Part shown: piece after piece, positions 1 through 8,408 of the stretch
Layout: each line of letters begins with the position of its first letter
Numbering within the stretch: the first letter of the stretch is position 1
From: Capnocytophaga cynodegmi DSM 19736
Lineage (GTDB): Bacteria; Bacteroidota; Bacteroidia; Flavobacteriales; Flavobacteriaceae
Assembly: GCF_000379185.1 (NCBI RefSeq)
Contig: NZ_KB900714.1
Coordinates: forward strand, 1-46,802
Direction of reading: 5' to 3'
DNA: 46,802 nt
Notes under the pieces: model-generated
Databases searched by the model: none
Seen by the model: the letters and a program-made list of their open reading frames with translations, nothing else
Told to the model about the DNA's origin: nothing
Position numbers and translations under genes: made by a program

Positions 1-34
1 AATATAAATTATGATACAAAAATAATATTTTATA

Positions 35-73
35 AAAGAAAGATTTAACGGTTAAATTATTAAACCTTTCTTT
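35..73 (-). terminator. Terminator after ppc
   Basis: Inverted repeat AAAGAAAG (35-42) / CTTTCTTT (66-73) enclosing a second palindrome ATTTAAC-G-GTTAAAT (43-57). It lies just past the ppc stop codon and on the minus strand is followed by an A/T tract. Probable rho-independent terminator, weak in G+C. Confidence 0.5.
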
Positions 74-88
74 ATTTTTTTATTATTT

Positions 89-2653
89 TTATGCTGAATT
101 TCGACTAGCATTAATGTTACCAAACATCGAACGCATTACCATTTTTTCATAAATATTTACTAATTCACTATCAAAAGTTTCGTTTTTAATTTTTTGTAAT
201 GCATATTGTTGAATTGTTAATAATGGTAAAACCATTTTTTCACGAATCTCTATAGATGCTTTTCCGCTTTGATGATTTTCCATTAATTCTGAATAACCTG
301 TCAGTTTCAATAACATTTTTTTTGTCAGCTCAAATTCTTCATAAATTAACGTCCAAAATTCTCCAAATTCAGCATCATTTTGCATATATTGTGTTAATTT
401 AAAATTTGATTTTGTCAAACTCATCATACTATTTTCAAGTAACGCTCTGAAAAATAATGAGTTCTTATACAAATAAATAGCTTTATCAAAATTTCCTTTT
501 TCTTCAAGATATTTTAAAGCGGTTCCCACTCCGTAAAAACCTGGTACGTTTTGTTTTAACTGACTCCAACTTCCAACAAAAGGAATTGCTCTTAAATCAC
601 TGAAATTCAATCCTTCTGATTGTGAGCGCTTACTAGGACGACTTCCAATATTTGTTTTAGCATAATATTTTAACGTGCTAACTCGCTCTAAATAAGGAAT
701 AAACATTGGATGATTTTTGAAATTAGTATAACTTTCATAGCTAATTTGAGCTAGTTCGGAAATAACTTTTTTGTCTTCTTCAGTAAGTAATGTATTTTTA
801 TTATCATTAAAAACTTTATTGTTAATCCCCGCACTAAGTAACTGCTCCAAGTTATATTGAGAAGATTCCAAAGTTCCAAAATTAGAGCTAATCGTTTGAC
901 CCTGAATTGTTAACTGAATTTGTTCAGCCTCAATAGTATTGCCTAAAGATGCATAAAATTGATGTGCTTTTCCCCCACCACGTGCAGGAGGTCCTCCCCT
1001 TCCGTCAAAGAAAATAACCTTAACCCCGTTATTTCTAGAGACTTCTGTTAAACGCTCTTTAGCTTGATAGATACTCCAATTTGCCATTAAATATCCGCCA
1101 TCTTTTGTTCCATCAGAAAAACCTAACATAATGATTTGTATATTATTACGATTCTTCAAATGATCTTTATAAGTTGGATTCGTATATAGTTCCTGCATAA
1201 CACGTTCAGCAACAGACAAATCGTTAATAGTCTCAAAAAGAGGAATAATATCAATACTTGGATTTTTCCAATCGCATAAACGAATCATTGTCAGTACTTC
1301 AAGCACATTTAATGAACTTTGATTATTGCTAATAATGTAACGATTTGCTCCACGTTCGCCGTTAAACTTTTGAATTTCTTTTATAGCGTAAATGCTTTCA
1401 ATCGTTTGTTTAGTAAGTTCATCAGAAAAATCACCTGAATTCAGAATTCCTTTTACATTTACTAAACACTCATATTGCTCTTTATCAGATAATTCTCCAT
1501 AATTTTCAGGTAATATTTTCCCTTTCAGAGTTCTTGATATATCTTTTATTACGGAATGATGTACTCGTGAATCTTGTCGAATGTCAAGTGTTGCGAAATG
1601 AAATCCAAAGATTTGTATTTTATGTAATAAATCATCAACCTTTTCAACAAATAATGATTGATATCTCTCTATTAAAATCTGTTTAATGTTTATCAACTTT
1701 TCAATAAATTCATCTAACAGAATAGAATCATCTTTTTGCAGAAAACTCAAATTGTATAATTTAATTTCCAATTCGCTAACTAAAGATTCTACTTCTGGGA
1801 AAGTTAATCTCCTTTTGATATTGCGTAAATCTTTATAGTAATTCCGAATAACAGACCTTCTGAGGCGTTCTGCTACCTTACGCGTTATTTCTGCTGTAAC
1901 AAACGGATTCCCATCTCGATCACCACCAGGCCAAAATCCAAGTTCAATGATTTCATTATCTATACGTTTGTCTTTAAATATGTTATGATATATATATTTG
2001 TAAATTGTTCCAACAGAGTGATAAAATACATTCTCTAAATACCATATCAAATTTACGGCTTCATCATACGGAGTTGGTTTTTCTTTCTTGAAGAAAGGGG
2101 TCTTTCCTAATTGTGCTAAAAGATTCTTAATGAGTAATATATCATCTTTTTTGATTGCTTCAGATAAATCATTAATAATTGCTAAAACCGCTCCTGGATA
2201 AAACTGAGTTGGGTGTGCTGTAAGTACAGGACGCACTTTTGCATAACTCAGATATGCTTTTAATTGTTCTGTTTTTTCCTGAGACTCAGCCTTTTCACGA
2301 ACATTTCGGAGGGAACCAAGCCCATCTAAATTGTTTACAATAGCAAAACTGGCATCTTCTATCGCATCAAATAAAACTACCTGACGTTCAATATATTGAA
2401 TGAAACGAAACAATAAATCATTTTTTTGTTTTTCAGTTGGATTTTCTAAATATTTATTAAAAAAATTATTAACTATTTCAACTGGAGAGGAATTCTCCTC
2501 ATACCCTTTGTTACACATTTCACTAAAAAGAGGCAACAACGTTCCCGTTTCCAAAACCTCTTCATAAGGAAGCGTCATCAAAATACCATTATAAATTTGG
2601 TATTTGCTTAATACATTTTCGTTAAATCGTTCTAATTTTGTTTTTCTTGGCAT
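89..2653 (-). CDS. ppc: Phosphoenolpyruvate carboxylase
   Basis: Cytosolic enzyme that carboxylates phosphoenolpyruvate with bicarbonate to oxaloacetate, feeding the TCA cycle and fumarate production. The 854-residue protein has the usual family length. The active-site motif is TAHPTQFYPG (residues 145-154, catalytic His147), where E. coli-type enzymes have TAHPTE. The glycine-rich phosphate loop FDGRGGPPARGGG is near residue 550 and GSRPSKR near 655. The C terminus is RNSA rather than the common xNTG. These variants are, as far as I know, normal for Bacteroidota PEPC. The gene is monocistronic: a terminator lies upstream after lrp and another just past its own stop. I found no convincing promoter box in the 84-bp upstream gap. 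Confidence 0.95.
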   Translation of the reverse strand: MPRKTKLERFNENVLSKYQIYNGILMTLPYEEVLETGTLLPLFSEMCNKGYEENSSPVEIVNNFFNKYLENPTEKQKNDLLFRFIQYIERQVVLFDAIEDASFAIVNNLDGLGSLRNVREKAESQEKTEQLKAYLSYAKVRPVLTAHPTQFYPGAVLAIINDLSEAIKKDDILLIKNLLAQLGKTPFFKKEKPTPYDEAVNLIWYLENVFYHSVGTIYKYIYHNIFKDKRIDNEIIELGFWPGGDRDGNPFVTAEITRKVAERLRRSVIRNYYKDLRNIKRRLTFPEVESLVSELEIKLYNLSFLQKDDSILLDEFIEKLINIKQILIERYQSLFVEKVDDLLHKIQIFGFHFATLDIRQDSRVHHSVIKDISRTLKGKILPENYGELSDKEQYECLVNVKGILNSGDFSDELTKQTIESIYAIKEIQKFNGERGANRYIISNNQSSLNVLEVLTMIRLCDWKNPSIDIIPLFETINDLSVAERVMQELYTNPTYKDHLKNRNNIQIIMLGFSDGTKDGGYLMANWSIYQAKERLTEVSRNNGVKVIFFDGRGGPPARGGGKAHQFYASLGNTIEAEQIQLTIQGQTISSNFGTLESSQYNLEQLLSAGINNKVFNDNKNTLLTEEDKKVISELAQISYESYTNFKNHPMFIPYLERVSTLKYYAKTNIGSRPSKRSQSEGLNFSDLRAIPFVGSWSQLKQNVPGFYGVGTALKYLEEKGNFDKAIYLYKNSLFFRALLENSMMSLTKSNFKLTQYMQNDAEFGEFWTLIYEEFELTKKMLLKLTGYSELMENHQSGKASIEIREKMVLPLLTIQQYALQKIKNETFDSELVNIYEKMVMRSMFGNINASRNSA

Positions 2654-2680
2654 ACGAATTTGATTATTTTTAAAACATAA

Positions 2681-2711
2681 AAAATCCTCTCAAAAAATTT
2701 GGGAGGATTTT
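2681..2711 (-). terminator. Terminator between lrp and ppc
   Basis: Stem AAAATCCTC (2681-2689) / GAGGATTTT (2703-2711), extended by a T-G and a C-G pair, followed on the minus strand by a T-rich run. It sits 27 bp beyond the stop of the Lrp gene, so it should separate lrp from ppc transcription. Confidence 0.8.
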
Positions 2712-2737
2712 ACTATTATCTATTTCATCTTAAAAAA

Positions 2738-3229
2738 TTATAATTCTTTGAAAACAGTTCGCATCAAACGTTTTTTGTCATTGATGGTTTCCTCCAAAGA
2801 AATCATACTTTCTGTACGCGCAACTCCCTGAATATCATCAATCATATAAATAATTTCCTTTGCGTGTTTTGTATCTTTTGCTCGAATTTTACAAAAGATG
2901 TTATATTTACCTGTAGTTATGTGAGCAACAGTTACATAAGGAATATTTGCCAAACGTTCCAAAACAAATTGAGTCTGATGGTTTTTTTCAAGAAAAACTC
3001 CTACATAAGCTACAAATGTATATCCAAGTTTTTCATAATCAATGGTTAAAGTTGAGCCTTTTATAATTCCTGACTCCTCCATTTTACGAACACGAACGTG
3101 AACCGTACCAGCAGATATATCTAATTTCTTGGCAATATCAGTAAAAGGAGTACGTGTATTTTCTATTAGCATATCCAAAATTTGATGATCAATCTCATCT
3201 AACCTAAATCTTCCCATCGTATTATTCAT
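2738..3229 (-). CDS. Lrp/AsnC family transcriptional regulator
   Basis: DNA-binding regulator of the feast/famine family, which usually senses amino acids. An N-terminal winged HTH (about residues 8-60, ISAGTVHVRVRKMEESG) is followed by an alpha-beta RAM/AsnC ligand and oligomerisation domain (about 70-150). At 163 residues it has the normal family length. The start is uncertain: Met1 and Met5 (MGRFRLDEIDHQ) are both possible, and Met5 matches the usual start of flavobacterial homologues. The predicted transcription start near 3236 would leave a very short leader for Met1 and about 18 nt for Met5. It is a single gene, closed by a terminator. The ligand and regulon cannot be read from the sequence. 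Confidence 0.9.
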   Translation of the reverse strand: MNNTMGRFRLDEIDHQILDMLIENTRTPFTDIAKKLDISAGTVHVRVRKMEESGIIKGSTLTIDYEKLGYTFVAYVGVFLEKNHQTQFVLERLANIPYVTVAHITTGKYNIFCKIRAKDTKHAKEIIYMIDDIQGVARTESMISLEETINDKKRLMRTVFKEL

Positions 3230-3241
3230 TAATTACGAATG

Positions 3242-3272
3242 CAAAGTAAATCATTTTTTCAATATATTCAAA
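3242..3272 (-). promoter_or_regulatory. Putative promoter of lrp
   Basis: On the minus strand TTTG (3269-3272), 19 bp, then TTACTTTG (3242-3249), a near match to the Bacteroidota -33/-7 pair TTTG/TAnnTTTG. It lies directly upstream of the Lrp start codon. Confidence 0.4.
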
Positions 3273-3305
3273 ATAAATTCATTTTTTTTTTGTAAAAAAT
3301 TATTT

Positions 3306-4394
3306 TTATACAAATTTAGGTTCAAATTTTTTTAAATCTAATTGTTTTTCTATATCTTTTTTATCTATCTTATTTATAAAAATTTCCGATAATCTATACT
3401 CTTTATGACCATAATAATTTTTCAAATTCCCAATTTGAGAAATATAAGGTTCAAAATAAATTGTATTATTTTTTAAAGTTTCTTTAAATAAAATGCCTAT
3501 ATCAATTGTATTTTGATAAAAGTCATCTCGCAATAATACATCAAAAAATAATTTATCATTTTCAGGAATTTCAAAATATGGTTCATATTCACTACCAGAA
3601 ACATCATTGTCAGCAATATATTTAAGTCCTTCAATCATAGCAAAGCAAACATACTTTCTGGTTTCTTCTCGGAGATAATCTGACTGATAATGTCCTGCTT
3701 CAAACAAAATAGTCGATATGTTTACACTTGTAAAATAATCTCCAATACAATTTATATTAAAACTATCATCAAAACGTCCTATTTGATTAGGTATGTATTT
3801 TTGTAACATTTCATTCATAACAGAAATGACTTCCATACTTTTCCTGCGTACGATATTAATATCTCTATTTTCGTTATATGAAGGAGCCAAAAACGATATT
3901 GTTGCTGGATTTTTCGTCTTTCCTGCCGAGAAAATAGTTCTTTGATCGTGTAAATTAAAACAAAAATCAGGCTTAACAAGTTCAAATGCTTTTCTAAGAC
4001 ATTTACTTTCAGGTTGAGATAATTCAAATGCATCACGATTCAAATCTACTTTATTAGCATTTACACGTGTATATACTTCAGCTCCGTCAGAATTTAGAAT
4101 TGGTATAAAAAATATAGATAACTTTTGTAAATAATCGTTATTTACTTTTGTAAAATAATTTAATGTGTCTAATAATGATTTTGTTGTTGTTGATTCATTT
4201 CCGTGCATTTGAGACCACATTAATATTTTCTTATCACCATTTCCAATCTGATACAAATAAATAGGTTTGTCATTAACTGATTTTCCTAATATTATTTTAT
4301 TTTGAATATTATAATTTTGTAGAATAGGTAAAATCATTTTGAAATTAATATATCTACCTGATATTCTTTTCTCTTTAAATAGACTATATTCCAT
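3306..4394 (-). CDS. M14 family zinc carboxypeptidase
   Basis: Metallopeptidase of the carboxypeptidase A (M14) superfamily, removing C-terminal residues from peptides or deamidating side chains. Zinc ligands are visible: HGNES (His64, Glu67) and the His of NLHDQ (about residue 148). The substrate-anchoring segment TRVNANKVDLNRDA follows the family pattern, and the LFEAGHYQSD stretch (about residue 237) carries the likely catalytic Glu. No signal peptide is seen, so a cytoplasmic location is inferred. At 362 residues the catalytic domain plus a C-terminal extension of about 100 residues fits Bacteroidota homologues. It is transcribed divergently from the XRE regulator across a 123-bp gap holding an operator-like repeat. 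The substrate is unknown. Confidence 0.85.
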   Translation of the reverse strand: MEYSLFKEKRISGRYINFKMILPILQNYNIQNKIILGKSVNDKPIYLYQIGNGDKKILMWSQMHGNESTTTKSLLDTLNYFTKVNNDYLQKLSIFFIPILNSDGAEVYTRVNANKVDLNRDAFELSQPESKCLRKAFELVKPDFCFNLHDQRTIFSAGKTKNPATISFLAPSYNENRDINIVRRKSMEVISVMNEMLQKYIPNQIGRFDDSFNINCIGDYFTSVNISTILFEAGHYQSDYLREETRKYVCFAMIEGLKYIADNDVSGSEYEPYFEIPENDKLFFDVLLRDDFYQNTIDIGILFKETLKNNTIYFEPYISQIGNLKNYYGHKEYRLSEIFINKIDKKDIEKQLDLKKFEPKFV

Positions 4395-4474
4395 AAAAGT
4401 TTAGTTTTGTAATCTTATCTTTATAGTTTCATCATTAAATTTTCACATAAAATTTTTATTTTTATAATTTTATT

Positions 4475-4488
4475 TTTACATTTGTATT
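4475..4488. promoter_or_regulatory. Operator-like repeat over the XRE promoter
   Basis: TTTACATTTGTATT contains the dyad TACA-TT-TGTA and overlaps the probable -7 box TACATTTG. It resembles two further sites at 4512-4525 and 4949-4962. Inferred to be an autoregulatory operator. Confidence 0.4.
4477..4484 (+). promoter_or_regulatory. Putative -7 box of the XRE gene
   Basis: TACATTTG matches TAnnTTTG and lies 33 bp before the start codon. No TTTG -33 element is visible at the right spacing, so strength or spacing may differ. Confidence 0.4.
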
Positions 4489-4511
4489 TTATTACTTCTG
4501 CTTAATTTCTA

Positions 4512-4525
4512 TTTACAATGGTAAA
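4512..4525. promoter_or_regulatory. Operator-like repeat over the XRE start codon
   Basis: TTTACAATGGTAAA is an inverted repeat with one mismatch that includes the ATG of the regulator (4518-4520). It differs by one base from the perfect palindrome after the gene. Confidence 0.4.
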
Positions 4526-4940
4526 TTCATCTGATTTCACAAAAAGGCTTCAAAAAGTAATGGATTATTACGGATTAAGTGCTTCAGCTTTTGCTGATAC
4601 TCTCGAAATTCAGCGTTCAAGTATTTCTCATTTACTTTCAGAGAGAAACAAACCTAGTTTGGATTTTATTCTTCGATTGGTTTCTAAATTTCCTGAAGTT
4701 GATATATACTGGATTACACAAGGAAAAGGAAAATTCCCTATATCTCAGGCTCATTTACCTAATTCAGAAAGGAATTCATCTCAGACAAATTTATTTGACG
4801 AAAATAGAAATGTTACAGAAAAAAAAGAACTAAATAATCCTATCGAAGTCATAAGTAGTATCCCAAAGCCTGATAAAAAAGTAAAAAAAATTATTTTTTT
4901 CTACGACGATAATAGTTTTCAAATATTTGAAAATAAATAA
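4518..4940 (+). CDS. XRE-family helix-turn-helix regulator
   Basis: Small DNA-binding protein of 140 residues. The cro/CI-type HTH domain spans about residues 6-65, with the recognition helix in IQRSSISHLLSERN (about residues 31-44) and the conserved DIYWITQGKG at its end. The middle is polar and probably disordered (about 75-115). The tail KKIIFFYDDNSFQIF resembles a C-terminal strand common in flavobacterial HTH proteins of unknown role. Three similar palindromic sequences lie at its promoter, at its start codon and just after its stop, which suggests autoregulation. It is divergent from the M14 peptidase gene and convergent with corA. The target genes are unknown. Confidence 0.88.
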   Translation: MVNSSDFTKRLQKVMDYYGLSASAFADTLEIQRSSISHLLSERNKPSLDFILRLVSKFPEVDIYWITQGKGKFPISQAHLPNSERNSSQTNLFDENRNVTEKKELNNPIEVISSIPKPDKKVKKIIFFYDDNSFQIFENK

Positions 4941-4948
4941 TTTTATTT

Positions 4949-4962
4949 TTTACAATTGTAAA
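4949..4962. promoter_or_regulatory. Perfect palindrome after the XRE gene
   Basis: TTTACAATTGTAAA is a perfect 14-bp palindrome between the convergent stops of the XRE gene and corA. With no loop it is a poor terminator. It is one base different from the repeat at 4512-4525 and looks like a protein-binding site. Confidence 0.4.
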
Positions 4963-6048
4963 CTAAAGCCATTTCTTTCTTTTAAAATATGATATCATCA
5001 AGAAAGATAGTAAAATCATTATTCCCCAAACGATAAAGTATGACCATTTATACCTAAGTTCAGGCATAAAATCAAAGTTCATACCATAAACTCCTACAAT
5101 AAATGTTAAGGGAATAAATATTGTTGATATTAAAGTGAGTAATCGCATTATATTATTCATTTTGTTGCTCATAGCTCCCATATAAGTATCTGTTAATCCC
5201 CATAGGATATCACGATATGTACCTAGAGTTTCTACAATTTGAATAGTATGATCGTGTAAATCACGAAAATAATGCTTTGTGTCAGCTGTAATTAAATGAT
5301 GATTAATTTTTTCTAGTTTGCTCGTTATTTCTCTAACTGGAACAATTGATTTTTGAAGAAAAATTGCATTTTTTTTCAAACTCTGTATTTCTAAAATTAT
5401 TTTTTCATCAGGATTATTTATGATTTCATCTTCTATATCCTCAATTTTGCTTCCAATTTTATCCAAAACCAAAAAATAGTTATCAATTACTGCATCTAAA
5501 AGCCCAAAAAGAAGATAGTCTATATCTTTTTCTCGAATATTATTTACATTTGTTATCAATCTTTTTCTTAATGACCCAAACACATCTTGCCCCTCTACTT
5601 CTTGAAAACTTATAATATATCTTTCACCTAAAATTAGTGCCAGATGTTCTGAAATAATCTGTTTATCCTTTCCGAAATATATCATTTTGATAATAATCAA
5701 TAAATTATTATCAAGGATTTCACTTTTAGGACGATGCTCTGTGTCAAGGATATCTTCCAAAAGTAAACTGTGTAAATTTGTAAACTCTCCTACTCGTTTT
5801 ATCTCATCAATATTATTTAATCCATTGATATTTATCCAAGTACGATTTTGAGCAGAAATAAAAGATAAAGCTTCCGTAACAGAATTTACTTTTCCTGAAT
5901 GAAAAAATGAATCTTTATATGAAACTACATCAATGTCAATTGCTTTTTCCTTTTCACCAAAATATAATAACGTTCCTGGAGGTAACTCCATCTTATTAAT
6001 TCGATTCAATTTTTTCTTTTTACGCTTTTGAGAAATACTTCTGCTCAT
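4963..6048 (-). CDS. corA: CorA-type magnesium/cobalt transporter
   Basis: Inner-membrane divalent cation channel of the CorA (MIT) family, moving Mg2+ (also Co2+ or Ni2+). The long cytoplasmic funnel domain occupies about residues 30-290. Two C-terminal membrane helices (about 300-320 and 335-355) are separated by the selectivity loop YGMNFDF, which contains the family-defining GMN. The C terminus FKRKKWL is positively charged, as expected inside the cell. Its 361 residues fit the family. It is a single gene, convergent with the XRE regulator, with 22 bp between the stops. Confidence 0.95.
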   Translation of the reverse strand: MSRSISQKRKKKKLNRINKMELPPGTLLYFGEKEKAIDIDVVSYKDSFFHSGKVNSVTEALSFISAQNRTWININGLNNIDEIKRVGEFTNLHSLLLEDILDTEHRPKSEILDNNLLIIIKMIYFGKDKQIISEHLALILGERYIISFQEVEGQDVFGSLRKRLITNVNNIREKDIDYLLFGLLDAVIDNYFLVLDKIGSKIEDIEDEIINNPDEKIILEIQSLKKNAIFLQKSIVPVREITSKLEKINHHLITADTKHYFRDLHDHTIQIVETLGTYRDILWGLTDTYMGAMSNKMNNIMRLLTLISTIFIPLTFIVGVYGMNFDFMPELRYKWSYFIVWGIMILLSFLMISYFKRKKWL

Positions 6049-6075
6049 TCTTCAAATTACTTCAAAAATCTATTT

Positions 6076-6083
6076 CAAAAGTA
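6076..6083 (-). promoter_or_regulatory. Putative -7 box of corA
   Basis: Minus-strand TACTTTTG matches TAnnTTTG and lies 28 bp before the corA start. No well-spaced -33 TTTG is visible. Confidence 0.35.
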
Positions 6084-6453
6084 AAAATTATTTTTCAAAC
6101 TATGAAATTTTTTAATCTATGATTGTTTTCTAAATAACACTTCAACAAGATATATTAAATTAATGATGTAAAATATTGTTTATTAACTATTTGATTGTGT
6201 TTTTTTAAACTAAAAATTTAAAACTATTAACATTTTAATAATATATGTCATTCTGTCATTTAACTATGAAATATAAAACCTTTTTCATATTAAAAATCTC
6301 GTTTTCAATAATTTATATTAGTAAATATCGTTTATTTTGGATTCTAAATTTTAGGAGTAATCATTAATTAAAGTAATTATAGAAATAAGGTAAATTAAAA
6401 TACTTATTACCAGTTTTTTATATTTTAAATAAGAACTTTATAAGATTAAAAAA

Positions 6454-6489
6454 ACTCAAATCTTCTCTCCTATGAAAGAAAATTTGAGT
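6454..6489 (-). terminator. Terminator after kdsC operon
   Basis: Stem ACTCAAAT (6454-6461) / ATTTGAGT (6482-6489), with a run of seven T on the minus strand immediately after it. It lies about 45 bp past the kdsC stop and ends the four-gene operon. Confidence 0.8.
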
Positions 6490-6534
6490 CTACCTTTTAA
6501 CAGAAAAACTATCTCTGCTATTTATATAATTTAT

Positions 6535-7044
6535 TTAAAATTCCCAGTCACCACGCACTTTTAAGACTTGAGTAATAACATCACGAACACAACCTTCCCC
6601 ACCCTTCAAATGAGAAATATAGTTTGCTACCGCCTTTACTTCTGGAGCTGCGTCCTGCGGACAAGTTGCCAATCCAGAATGTTTCATTGGTGGAATATCC
6701 AATATATCATCTCCCATATATAAAATTTCTTCTGTTTTTAGTCCTTTTGATTGTTGATATTCCAAAAAAGTATCTAATTTTTGATGTCTTTTCATAAAAA
6801 TATCACTAATTCCTAAATCTTCAAGTCTTTTTTTAGCTCCTTGATTATTTCCTCCAGTGATAATGCACATATTATACCCTTTATCCAACGCAAATTTCAT
6901 CACAAAACCATCCTTAACACTCATACTTCGTAGTAATTCCCCTTCGTTTGTTACTAAAACTTGAGCGTTTGTTAGTACTCCATCTATGTCAAATACAAAA
7001 GTTGTGATATTTTTTAGATACTCTTTATAGCTTTTTGTTTCCAT
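6535..7044 (-). CDS. kdsC: HAD phosphatase, KDO-8-phosphate phosphatase type
   Basis: Probable 3-deoxy-D-manno-octulosonate 8-phosphate phosphatase, the step before CMP-KDO formation in lipopolysaccharide core synthesis. It is a C0-type HAD protein of 169 residues without a cap domain, as in KdsC. The nucleophile motif is FDIDGVLT (Asp19, Asp21), motif II is the Thr of ITGG, motif III includes a downstream lysine, and motif IV is MGDDILDIP. The tail GGEGCVRD matches the KdsC GGxGAVRE loop. It starts inside the 3' end of the DUF2520 gene (20-nt overlap), so the two are probably translationally coupled. A related HAD phosphatase with another sugar substrate cannot be excluded. Confidence 0.85.
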   Translation of the reverse strand: METKSYKEYLKNITTFVFDIDGVLTNAQVLVTNEGELLRSMSVKDGFVMKFALDKGYNMCIITGGNNQGAKKRLEDLGISDIFMKRHQKLDTFLEYQQSKGLKTEEILYMGDDILDIPPMKHSGLATCPQDAAPEVKAVANYISHLKGGEGCVRDVITQVLKVRGDWEF

Positions 7045-7804
7045 AAGTTTCTAATATTGAATTTGTTATTGTTTTATAAATTTCTTTTCGATTTCCATTT
7101 AATAAAGCTAAATGATTTTCAATAGTTTGAAGATCATTACGCCTTGCTGGACCTGTTTGAGCATCAAAGGGTTCCATTTTCTGAATTTTCTCAAAAGTTT
7201 CCGTAAGTAAAGGAGCCAAGATTTCAAAAGGAATTTCATTTTCCTGACATATTTCCTTACTGATTCCTATTAAATGATTTGTAAAATTATTCATTATTAC
7301 TGCAGAAATATGCAAAATTTTTCTTTGAAAACTATTTATTTTATAAACTTTACTTGAGATAGACCTGGCTAATGTTTGTAGTACATTCAAATCTGATAAA
7401 TTATTAGCTTCTATACATATAGGAACTTGTTGGAAATCAATTGCTACATCTTTAGAAAAAGATTGTAATGGGTAAAAAACTCCTTTTCTATTTTTGTCGG
7501 TCAAAGCATTAATATCAGTATTTCCTGAGGTATGAACTACCAAACTTCCTAAAAGAGGTAAACTTTCAGATATCTCAAAAATAGCTGAATCTTTCACTGC
7601 AATTATACAAATGTCAACAGGTTTTAATAATGAAACATTTGTAATTTTTTCAACTTCAAATTGCTCAAAATGAGAAGTGAAGTAACTCCTATTACAAAGT
7701 TGCTTCACCTCAATTTTATCATTATTATAAAAAACTTTCATCAAATGGAAAGCCACATTCCCTCCTCCTATTATGCTCAATGACAATTTTTGTTTTCTTT
7801 CCAT
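7025..7804 (-). CDS. Rossmann-like DUF2520 protein
   Basis: The 259-residue protein has an N-terminal NAD(P)-binding Rossmann fold (LSIIGGGNVAFHL, about residues 8-20) and a C-terminal helical DUF2520 domain (about 130-255, including ISAVIMNNFTNHL and GPARRNDLQTIENHL). The architecture resembles 6-phosphogluconate and ketopantoate reductase-type dehydrogenases, but the substrate is not known to me. It overlaps kdsC by 20 nt and follows the lipoprotein gene by 20 bp, so it belongs to the herA-kdsC operon. Coupling to kdsC hints at a sugar-acid or envelope-related substrate, but this is inference only. Confidence 0.85.
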   Translation of the reverse strand: MERKQKLSLSIIGGGNVAFHLMKVFYNNDKIEVKQLCNRSYFTSHFEQFEVEKITNVSLLKPVDICIIAVKDSAIFEISESLPLLGSLVVHTSGNTDINALTDKNRKGVFYPLQSFSKDVAIDFQQVPICIEANNLSDLNVLQTLARSISSKVYKINSFQRKILHISAVIMNNFTNHLIGISKEICQENEIPFEILAPLLTETFEKIQKMEPFDAQTGPARRNDLQTIENHLALLNGNRKEIYKTITNSILETYGNKKL

Positions 7805-7824
7805 CAGATAATTTTACAATGTTT

Positions 7825-8379
7825 CTACAAATCCCAATTTATAGTAATTCGTGATAATTTTGCGGTATCCTCTATGTCATTTTTTGTAATTTCGGAAGAA
7901 AGCCCAAAATTATTGCTCTTCAAAGCTGACTTATCAAAAGTAAAATAGAAATTTTCGTCTGTAGGAGTTATCAATACACTTTTCAGCGTTTGTTCAATTT
8001 CAAAGTTAGGATATTTTTCTTTAACATCTTTATAAGTACTTGATAGTGAAATTCCTTTCTCTGTTGTAAAACGTGAATCTAAAATCAACACACTTTCTAC
8101 AACCTTTTGATTATCAGAATTAACAGCAGGTGTAATTTCTATCAGTTCTTTCCCACCTTTTTCAAAAATGATAATGCGTTCCATACTGGCATAACGAAGT
8201 TCCCCCTCAAAAGTAGTGTTTACCAGAGAATCCTTTACATAGATAGAGTCTAATTTTTGAATAGGTGTATTTTTGTGTAAAATCCCAATATTATCTTTAG
8301 TTATCAGGAATTTATTATCTGTTTTATTACACGCAATGGCTACAAACAGAATTAGTATTAGTACAATGTATTTATTCAT
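7825..8379 (-). CDS. Lipoprotein of unknown function
   Basis: I do not recognise a named family. The chosen start (MNKYIVLILILFVAIAC) gives a classic lipoprotein signal with Cys17 as the lipidated residue. An in-frame start 10 codons upstream would overlap the herA stop and only lengthen the signal. The mature part (about 168 residues) is rich in beta-strand-like segments and has no cysteines and no visible enzyme motif. The residues after Cys are NKTDNK, which do not match the K-(D/E)2 surface-export signal described for Capnocytophaga, so retention on the periplasmic side is inferred. It lies between the HerA-like and DUF2520 genes in the same operon. Confidence 0.75.
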   Translation of the reverse strand: MNKYIVLILILFVAIACNKTDNKFLITKDNIGILHKNTPIQKLDSIYVKDSLVNTTFEGELRYASMERIIIFEKGGKELIEITPAVNSDNQKVVESVLILDSRFTTEKGISLSSTYKDVKEKYPNFEIEQTLKSVLITPTDENFYFTFDKSALKSNNFGLSSEITKNDIEDTAKLSRITINWDL

Positions 8380-8408
8380 TTTTATAATTAATTTATTAAA
8401 AAAAATCA

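Larger units (their letters stand above)
6049..6534. other. Gene-poor AT-rich gap
   Basis: Nearly 490 bp without a credible ORF on either strand. It holds the probable corA promoter box (6076-6083) at one end and the terminator of the kdsC operon (6454-6489) at the other. The middle, about 6100-6440, is very AT-rich. I see no tRNA fold, no promoter-terminator pair for a small RNA and no obvious gene remnant. Confidence 0.6.
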
